Positions 57,760 to 64,000 of a DNA stretch of 64,000 nucleotides are shown here, piece after piece. The notes under the pieces are model-generated. The model searched no databases, was not told the origin of the DNA, and saw only the letters and a program-made list of their open reading frames with translations. The stretch is from Alteromonas sp. RKMC-009 (GTDB lineage: Bacteria; Pseudomonadota; Gammaproteobacteria; Enterobacterales; Alteromonadaceae). Position numbers and translations under genes: made by a program. The DNA is taken from positions 3,658,001 to 3,722,000 of the forward strand of contig NZ_CP031010.1 of NCBI RefSeq assembly GCF_003584565.2. The letters run 5' to 3'. How positions within the stretch are numbered: position 1 is the first letter of the stretch; the number at the start of each line of letters is the position of its first letter.

Positions 57760-59259
57760 ATGGATTCAAACACCCAATCAGAGAAAACCCGCGTTGTCAT
57801 TGCCGGTGGTGGTACTGCAGGCTGGTTGACTGCCGCTGCACTTGCAAAAAAACTGGGGCCGTTAGTGGACATAACACTGGTTGAATCTTCTGATATTTCG
57901 ACTATTGGGGTTGGTGAGGCGACTATCCCCCCTCTTCGCGTTTTTCACCAGTTGCTGGGAATTAATGAAGCTGAATTTATGCGGGCGACCTCCGCGACCT
58001 TTAAACTGGGCATTCAGTTCACTGATTTCGGCGATAAACAAACTGAGTATATTCACTCTTTCGGGCAAACCGGGCAATCAGGCTGGCTGGCTGAATTTTT
58101 CCATTTCTGGAGAGAGGCTCACGAACGAGGCATACCCGGAGAATACGGAGAATACTGTCTGGAGCTGGAAGCGGCCAAAGCTAATAAATTCTTCACCTCA
58201 ACGCAAAATTCTCCTCTCAACTACGCCTATCATCTTGATGCCGGAGCTTACGCTGCCTATTTAAAAAAATTAGCCGTTAACTCTGGCATCACTCATATTG
58301 TTGATAACATTGACGCAGTCAACTGTGCCCCATCTGGTGATATTTATGCGCTTTTACTCCGGCAGCATGGATTGTTAACGGGTGATCTCTTTATTGACTG
58401 TACAGGGTTTAAAGCGCTGCTGATTGGTGAAGCCCTTAACACCGGATATGAAGACTGGTCTCACTGGCTTTTCTGTAACCGGGCTCTGGCCGTACAAACT
58501 GAATTGGCCCCGCCATTAAAGCCCTATACAGTAGCTTCTGCTCATGAAGCAGGGTGGCGCTGGGAAATACCTTTACAACACAGAATGGGCAACGGATTCG
58601 TTTACAGCAGTCAATTCCTCACAGATGAACAGGCCGAATTGCAATTTCAGAAGACGCTGAATTCTGCCCCACTGCAAACAATTCGTCGCATAGAATTTAA
58701 AACTGGCAGACGTGACCATGCCTGGCAAAACAATTGTGTTGCTATCGGGCTTTCTGCGGGTTTCGTTGAGCCCATGGAGTCTACCAGTATTCATTTAATA
58801 GTAACGGGTATAACGCGGCTTATGCAGCTGTTTCCATACAGGGGAGATGCCACCCGCCTGCGTAATGAATATAACAACCAAACGCGGGCCGAAATAGAGA
58901 AGATACGTGATTTCATTATATTGCATTATCATGTAACTGAACGGGACGATTCTGAATTCTGGAAAATGTGTAAAAAAATGAACATTCCGGACAGTCTGGC
59001 TGAACGTATTGAATTATTTAAAGAACATGGTCATGCTTTTCAGAAAAACGGTGAGTTGTTTCGCGTTGATTCCTGGACTCAGGTAATGCTCGGACAAGGA
59101 ATTTTGCCGGGCTCCTGGCATCCCGCAGCAAAAATGATGAGTAGCGGGCAACTTAGCGCAGCTATGGAAAAAGGCAAACAGGAAATTAAACAACGGGTAG
59201 CTCAGTTACCCGGGCACGAGGCATTTGTCAGTCAGTATTGTGCTTCAGTGAAGCATTAG
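57760..59259 (+). CDS. Flavin-dependent tryptophan halogenase-family protein (3)
   Basis: 499 residues. FAD motif GGGTAGW near residue 17; catalytic Lys in TSATFKLGIQF (about 81); WxWxIP in GWRWEIPLQHRMGNG; Glu in VEPMESTSIHL. Closest by motifs to halogenase 1. Last gene of the receptor 2 operon, ended by a strong terminator. Confidence 0.88.
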   Translation: MDSNTQSEKTRVVIAGGGTAGWLTAAALAKKLGPLVDITLVESSDISTIGVGEATIPPLRVFHQLLGINEAEFMRATSATFKLGIQFTDFGDKQTEYIHSFGQTGQSGWLAEFFHFWREAHERGIPGEYGEYCLELEAAKANKFFTSTQNSPLNYAYHLDAGAYAAYLKKLAVNSGITHIVDNIDAVNCAPSGDIYALLLRQHGLLTGDLFIDCTGFKALLIGEALNTGYEDWSHWLFCNRALAVQTELAPPLKPYTVASAHEAGWRWEIPLQHRMGNGFVYSSQFLTDEQAELQFQKTLNSAPLQTIRRIEFKTGRRDHAWQNNCVAIGLSAGFVEPMESTSIHLIVTGITRLMQLFPYRGDATRLRNEYNNQTRAEIEKIRDFIILHYHVTERDDSEFWKMCKKMNIPDSLAERIELFKEHGHAFQKNGELFRVDSWTQVMLGQGILPGSWHPAAKMMSSGQLSAAMEKGKQEIKQRVAQLPGHEAFVSQYCASVKH

Positions 59260-59292
59260 AGCGCTTACATTCACAGTGACATTCGCAAATAC

Positions 59293-59319
59293 AAAAAAAG
59301 CACCTAAGGTGCTTTTTTT
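59293..59319. terminator. Bidirectional terminator between halogenase 3 and GH10
   Basis: AAAAAAAGCACC-TAA-GGTGCTTTTTTT: symmetrical, so it ends transcripts from both strands; the GH10 stop lies within it. Confidence 0.88.
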
Positions 59320-60416
59320 ACTATTACTTTGTAAGCCAGCTTTGGTTGGCCATTCCGGTCAAATAGTAACGGATAATCGACCCGTCCACGGACAGGCCAG
59401 TTATTTCGCCAGGATTCATCATCAGACGTTCCCCAAAGCGTTACCCTGTCAATATGCGCAGCATATTTCACAAACAATGAGAAAAGACCTTCATAGACAT
59501 CAGCTAATCTCTTCTGCTCTGACTCTGGCAATCCGTTTCTGTAAGGGTCGTACAATGGATCAGCCACATACCGTTGATTTACGTCTGCACCATCAAAAGA
59601 TTCCTCCGGGACGGGTAACACTGACACGTCCAGTTCTGTCAGAGAAACCTTAGTTCCCGCACTGATAAGAGTCTTGATGCTCTCTTCAACAGCGCTCAGC
59701 TCCGGATAAAATAATGAGTAGTGGCCCTGCATCCCCACTGCGGAAATATCGATTCCGGCGTCGGTGAGCTGGTGTACCAGCCTGACTGCACCAGCCACTT
59801 TTTCGGGCTTGTATAAATTAAAATCGTTATAGTACAACTGAGCATCAGGATCTGCTTCCCTGGCAAAACGAAAAGCCTGAATCAGGTAGTCATCGCCAAT
59901 AATTCTTCTCCAGGGAGTATCACGTAAACTTCCATCGTCGTTTAAAGCCTCATTCACCACATCCCATCCCAGTACTCTCCCTTTATAGCGACCTGCAACG
60001 GTATAAATGTGTTCTTTCATGCGCTCCAGTAAGTGCTTTCTGCTGATCTCAGCGCCTTTTTCATCTTTAAAAACCCACTCTGGTGTTTGCTGATGCCAGA
60101 TCAACGTATGGCCAATGACTGAAGCTCCGCATCTGTCTGCCAGCTCGAACAGCTTATCTGCCAGGCTGAAATCGAATTCCCCGTCACGGGGCTGCAAGGA
60201 CTGCCACTTCATAGCATTTTCTGCAGTGAAGGCATTGAATTCCTTACAAACCGGTGTATCTGTAGCGGGTAACGCTTTACTCAAAGTATCGTTACTGATG
60301 GCTGTGCCTGTGAGAAATTGATCATGGTAGGCTTCAGCCAGTTCTTGTGCACAAACTGACGGACTCGCGGTAATCACTCCGCATAACATTACCAATATGA
60401 CTTTCGCTTTTTCCAA
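59304..60416 (-). CDS. GH10 endo-1,4-beta-xylanase
   Basis: 370 residues. Signal peptide KVILVMLCGVITASPSVCA; TIM barrel with acid/base Glu in GWDVVNEALND (about residue 149) and nucleophile Glu in VSLTELDVSV (about 255). Also HTLIWHQQTPEW and the late VTLWGTSDDESWRNN, all GH10 hallmarks. I choose TTG at 60416 with AAGGCGG upstream, because an ATG further back lies within the preceding GH3 gene and would spoil the signal peptide. Its start is 14 bp after the GH3 stop, so it is the next gene of that operon. Cuts the xylan backbone. Confidence 0.9.
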   Translation of the reverse strand: MEKAKVILVMLCGVITASPSVCAQELAEAYHDQFLTGTAISNDTLSKALPATDTPVCKEFNAFTAENAMKWQSLQPRDGEFDFSLADKLFELADRCGASVIGHTLIWHQQTPEWVFKDEKGAEISRKHLLERMKEHIYTVAGRYKGRVLGWDVVNEALNDDGSLRDTPWRRIIGDDYLIQAFRFAREADPDAQLYYNDFNLYKPEKVAGAVRLVHQLTDAGIDISAVGMQGHYSLFYPELSAVEESIKTLISAGTKVSLTELDVSVLPVPEESFDGADVNQRYVADPLYDPYRNGLPESEQKRLADVYEGLFSLFVKYAAHIDRVTLWGTSDDESWRNNWPVRGRVDYPLLFDRNGQPKLAYKVIVKKAP

Positions 60417-60429
60417 AATGTTGTCCGCC

Positions 60430-63153
60430 TTAATTGATGTTGATACTTGCCTGCGCGATGCGTGTTCCATCGACATAGCCCGGCTGACCATCACCGGCGA
60501 ATATATTTAATTTTCCCTTATAAGCGACCCTGCTACCTTTATCGTTTATGTATGTCAGCTCTGAGGCTGGTACGGTTAATGATACGGATGCTTTGGTCTG
60601 ATTTTCCAAAAATGTGCGGGTGAATCCTTTTAAGCTTATACGTGGCGTACCTGCAGGCGCATCCGGCATCTGCACATACAACTGTGTCACCTGCTCTGCA
60701 TCGTACGGCCCCATATTTTGCAGACTAACTGTAATTTCCAGATCACTTCCGGAATTCAAATTCGCAGGGGTTTTCAAGTCACTGTATTGGATTTCACTAT
60801 AGCCCAGTCCATGCCCGAACGGGTATAAGACCTCGCCTTCGAAGTAGCGATAGGTACGGTTAGCCATTGAATAATCATCAAACTCTGCAAAACCATCTAG
60901 ATTTTTATAGAAGGTCACCGGTAATCTGCCTGACGGATTTACTTCACCCCACAAAATTTTGGCAAGCGCTGTACCAGCAGCTTCACCCGGATAAAATGCC
61001 TGGATAATCGCATCAGCGTGTTCATCTTCCCAGTTTAAGGCCATCGCACTGCCACTAAAATTAACGACCACTACCGGCTTTCCGATTTTATGTAGAGCTT
61101 TAATTAACGCCTGCTGCTCCGCCGGCAAATCAATGCGTGAGCGATCGCCATAGTTGAAGCCGTCCAGCTTAACCGGCATCTCTTCGCCTTCAATACGGGG
61201 AGATATACCTACCGCCATCACAATTACATCTGCCTGTTGAGCAACGCTTTCAGACTCAGCCAACAAATCGGTGGAAACGTTCACCCAGCGCATTTGCCAG
61301 TCGCGTAAATGACTATAAGCCGTATTCGCTATAGTGTTCACAGAAAATATATGCCGGATTTCCAGGTCGTAAGACACGCCCGCCTCCAGTTCAACACTTC
61401 CGTTTATACGGCGTCCTTCGATGGATATCTCACCGGCGCCGTCAAAGCGATATTCTCCGGATTTCTCCGGGATCAGAACTGCTTTCAACACCATGCCATA
61501 GTCTTCAGCTATTTTGTTGGTCACAGGAGAATGGGTTTTGCGAAACGAGAGAGAGTCTAATACTTCACTACTAACGGGCCCGCCGGACATTTCGACAGGG
61601 AAATGCGGACGGGAAAAGTCAGACATTTTACCCTGAGTAACTTCGAAATATTCAGCTTGAGCACCGGGTACTAATCGTCCATCTTTGTCGTTATGATATA
61701 AAACAGTGTTATCCAGAACCTGCCAGTGCCCGTATACGTCAGCAATTAATGCGCTGCCCGCTGAAAAGGCCACATTGTCCACGCCGGCATAATTTCTGAT
61801 CCCCTCCAGAGCAGTCACCGGGTTTACCGGTAATCCGTTATAGTTCCCCACCAATACATCAGGATTGTCTGCATTAGGGCCAATAACTGCGACTTTAAGT
61901 CCCTTTTTCAGAGGCAGAATCCCGTTGTTTTTGAGCATTACCAGAGATTTCTCAGCAGCTTGTAAGGCTTTTGAAAGATGAGACTCGGAACCAACAGATT
62001 CAGAAGGTATTGATGCAAAGGGCACATCTTCATCGGGATCAAACATGCCGAGTTTAAAGCGGGTTTTAAATAGCCTGCTTACCGCCTGGTCTATTAACGA
62101 CTCATCAATAAAACCTTTCTGTACCGCAAAGATGAGGTTAGCAAAACTGCTTAACCGGCCAGTGCCGCAATTCAAATCGGTTCCGCTGGTTACTGCCCAG
62201 GCAGCTGCAGCTGCAGGAGATGCAGTGACGTTGTGTGCCTTAGGATCGTAAAAATCAGCTATAGCACCGCAGTCTGACATTACATGACCATCGAATCCGT
62301 ATTTACCTCTCAGAATTTCTTTCAGAAGCATATCGGAACCACAAGCAGGCGCATCATTTACACGATTGTAAGCGCACATAACTGCTTCTACATTTGCTTC
62401 TGTAACAGCCTTTTCAAAAGCTGGCAGGTAAGTCTCGTAAAGGTCTTTATCTGAAACAACATAATTGTCAGAATGGCGGGAAATCTCAGGGCCGTTGTGA
62501 ACAGCAAAGTGTTTAGCTGTTGCTGCAGTTTTTAAATACTTATCATCATTGCCTTGCAGACCGGTGATAAAAGAAACCCCAAGTTCTCCTGTAAGATAGG
62601 GATCTTCGCCGTAGGTCTCCTGACCTCTACCCCACCGCGGATCGCGAAAAATATTTATATTCGGGGACCAGTAAGTCAGACCGGTGTAACGGTAACTAAG
62701 TCCGTCCTGTTTAAATTCGTGGTGCTTCGCTCTACCTTCGTCGGAAATCACCGTAGCGACCTGATTCAAAAACGCCCTGTCCCACATCGCCGCCAACCCG
62801 ATTGCCTGTGGAAACACTGTCGCTTCTCCGGCTCTGGCAACACCATGTAACGCTTCATTCCAATAGTCATACGCCGGTACTCCCAGCCGCGTGATGGCGG
62901 GGGCATCGTTGTACATCTGTGCAACTTTTTCCTCCAGCGTCATACTTTCTACCAGTGCATTAACCCGGCTATCAAGTGGAAGTGCCGTATTCAGATAATC
63001 CGGCTGATTGTGACCCGTTGACTCAGCACGCACAACTTGCTGAGAGTGAACTTTAGTGCAGGATGCCAATGTTAAGGCAAGGGGAATTATTGCCAGTGCA
63101 AATCGCTTTTTAAAAGAACTGACAGCAGGTTTGACGTCTTCCATGTAACTCAT
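60430..63153 (-). CDS. GH3 beta-xylosidase lipoprotein with PA14 domain
   Basis: 907 residues. Lipobox LTLASC (Cys at about 31) predicts an outer- or inner-membrane lipoprotein. GH3 N-terminal barrel with nucleophile Asp in GHVMSDCGAI (about residue 270), typical of xylosidase/arabinosidase members; (alpha/beta)6 sandwich; a PA14 domain (about 500-635) inserted in it; and a C-terminal fibronectin-III-like domain ending near VDGTRIAQA. It splits xylo-oligosaccharides made by the GH10. ATG at 63153 is chosen for the good lipoprotein signal; a TTGTAAACAA site lies 13 bp upstream. Confidence 0.9.
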   Translation of the reverse strand: MSYMEDVKPAVSSFKKRFALAIIPLALTLASCTKVHSQQVVRAESTGHNQPDYLNTALPLDSRVNALVESMTLEEKVAQMYNDAPAITRLGVPAYDYWNEALHGVARAGEATVFPQAIGLAAMWDRAFLNQVATVISDEGRAKHHEFKQDGLSYRYTGLTYWSPNINIFRDPRWGRGQETYGEDPYLTGELGVSFITGLQGNDDKYLKTAATAKHFAVHNGPEISRHSDNYVVSDKDLYETYLPAFEKAVTEANVEAVMCAYNRVNDAPACGSDMLLKEILRGKYGFDGHVMSDCGAIADFYDPKAHNVTASPAAAAAWAVTSGTDLNCGTGRLSSFANLIFAVQKGFIDESLIDQAVSRLFKTRFKLGMFDPDEDVPFASIPSESVGSESHLSKALQAAEKSLVMLKNNGILPLKKGLKVAVIGPNADNPDVLVGNYNGLPVNPVTALEGIRNYAGVDNVAFSAGSALIADVYGHWQVLDNTVLYHNDKDGRLVPGAQAEYFEVTQGKMSDFSRPHFPVEMSGGPVSSEVLDSLSFRKTHSPVTNKIAEDYGMVLKAVLIPEKSGEYRFDGAGEISIEGRRINGSVELEAGVSYDLEIRHIFSVNTIANTAYSHLRDWQMRWVNVSTDLLAESESVAQQADVIVMAVGISPRIEGEEMPVKLDGFNYGDRSRIDLPAEQQALIKALHKIGKPVVVVNFSGSAMALNWEDEHADAIIQAFYPGEAAGTALAKILWGEVNPSGRLPVTFYKNLDGFAEFDDYSMANRTYRYFEGEVLYPFGHGLGYSEIQYSDLKTPANLNSGSDLEITVSLQNMGPYDAEQVTQLYVQMPDAPAGTPRISLKGFTRTFLENQTKASVSLTVPASELTYINDKGSRVAYKGKLNIFAGDGQPGYVDGTRIAQASININ

Positions 63154-63166
63154 GATTATCTCACAT

Positions 63167-63176
63167 TTGTAAACAA
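63167..63176. promoter_or_regulatory. Candidate GntR operator O5
   Basis: TTGTAAACAA, close to O1/O2 (TTGTNNACAA type), just upstream of the GH3 start and overlapping its likely ribosome-binding region. Confidence 0.4.
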
Positions 63177-63297
63177 TGAGAACACGATACCCCAACACTA
63201 TTCGTGAACAAGCGGGCCACTTCAAAACGTAAATAAGATGTAAAAAAACGCCATCAGAACACAAATAAAATTGAGATGAAGTCCCGCTGAAGGATTT

Positions 63298-64000
63298 CTA
63301 CCAGTTCCACAACGTGCCATCCTCCAAACGATTCACAGGCAGCATTGCCCGCTTATAGGGATATTTTTTCGCAAGCGATTCATCAATATCCACACCATGA
63401 CCCGCTGACTCTCCGGGAGTGAAAAAACCCCTTTCAAATTTATAATCGAAAGAGAATACTGACTCCATCTCTCGCGTATATGGCATATGCTCCTGAATAC
63501 CAAAATTTGGTACCCAGTAATCAAAATGCATTGCCGCGCCCATACACACAGGCGACAAATCCGTTGCCCCATGAAACCCTGTTTTAACGTGATACAGACT
63601 CGCAAAGTCGGCTAATCTTCGCATTTGAGTAATGCCACCCGCATGCACCAGCGTCGAACGGATATAATCGATATATTGCTCTTGTATTAAAGAGCGGCAA
63701 TCGTGAATAGAATTAAATACCTCTCCTACTGCCAGAGGTGTAGTCGTATGTTCACGAATTAAGCGAAAGCTCTCCTGATTTTCTGCAACAACGGCATCTT
63801 CCATCCAGAACAGATGGTACGGTTCCAGTTCCTTACCAAGCCGCGCCGCTTCAATAGGCGTTAAGCGGTGATGTACATCATGTAACAAGTGAATGTCGTC
63901 ACCATACTGGCTGCGGACGGCGTCGAAAAGTTTAGGCATAAAGTTCAGATACTTATGCGTACTCCATACACTTTCTGATGGAAGGTCAGCGTCTGCCGGT
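63298..64000 (-). CDS. manD: D-mannonate dehydratase ManD (enolase superfamily), 5' part outside window
   Basis: 234 C-terminal residues readable, continuing without stop to the window edge. Enolase-superfamily features of Man[56 protein letters not shown] (metal-site Glu residues), [60 protein letters not shown] and the C-terminus [10 protein letters not shown]. Dehydrates D-mannonate to 2-keto-3-deoxygluconate, a step of glucuronate breakdown. About 140 bp separates its stop from the GH3 start on the same strand. Confidence 0.92.
   Translation of the reverse strand, partial: PADADLPSESVWSTHKYLNFMPKLFDAVRSQYGDDIHLLHDVHHRLTPIEAARLGKELEPYHLFWMEDAVVAENQESFRLIREHTTTPLAVGEVFNSIHDCRSLIQEQYIDYIRSTLVHAGGITQMRRLADFASLYHVKTGFHGATDLSPVCMGAAMHFDYWVPNFGIQEHMPYTREMESVFSFDYKFERGFFTPGESAGHGVDIDESLAKKYPYKRAMLPVNRLEDGTLWNW

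Overview
The window looks like a chromosomal piece of a marine gammaproteobacterium close to Alteromonas. This is inferred from the lptF/lptG and pepA neighbourhood, the TonB-receptor/SapC/cupin/tryptophan-halogenase gene clusters and the codon style. No ribosomal RNA is present.

Layout. 1-4.6 kb is core genome: the 5' part of pepA (aminopeptidase), the divergent lptF-lptG pair (LPS export permeases), an RDD membrane protein and a tRNA-Leu(CAA) with its promoter and terminator. 4.5-30.0 kb is a genomic island inserted in that tRNA. A perfect 104-bp direct repeat (4516-4619 and 29869-29972), running from the anticodon loop through the tRNA terminator, marks its two ends. The island holds (i) a locus of unknown function cut up by two inverted IS30 copies, (ii) a possible orphan immunity gene, (iii) an IS481 element inside a 56-codon gene, (iv) two unknown proteins, one with an EF-hand loop, (v) the tyrosine integrase, itself split by an IS3 element, (vi) a manganese exporter under a yybP-ykoY riboswitch, (vii) a CzcCBA-type efflux operon with CDF transporters, and (viii) a decayed right end with gene fragments and an IS3 remnant.

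30-36 kb returns to ordinary genes: DUF2750, MAPEG, a CocE/S15 hydrolase, a small zinc-ribbon membrane protein, an orphan sdhC-sdhD pair without sdhAB and without the usual haem-ligand histidines, and a DUF6607 protein. Fur-box-like sites lie beside the small gene and the DUF6607 gene.

36-64 kb is a polysaccharide region best read as a glucuronoxylan utilisation locus. It has two large TonB-dependent receptors, a GntR/FCD regulator, a GH115 alpha-glucuronidase, a GH2 enzyme, a SASA-type acetylesterase, a GH10 xylanase, a lipoprotein GH3 beta-xylosidase with PA14 domain, and ManD mannonate dehydratase for glucuronate breakdown. Three flavin-dependent halogenases, SapC and a cupin-8 protein accompany the receptors. 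Related palindromes (TTGTATACAA or TGGTTTACCA type) next to several of these genes suggest control by the GntR protein.

The most notable observation concerns 6.2-11.3 kb. The 2-bp target duplications of the two IS30 copies match only if the DNA between them is flipped. Flipping it restores one split gene in frame and gives another its missing start codon. The restored locus is a four-gene overlapping operon with one divergent gene: a lysine-rich DNA-binding-like protein, a Rep_trans-like protein, an ABC-type ATPase half without a Walker A motif, a 99-residue protein and a 328-residue unknown. I do not recognise this as a described system.
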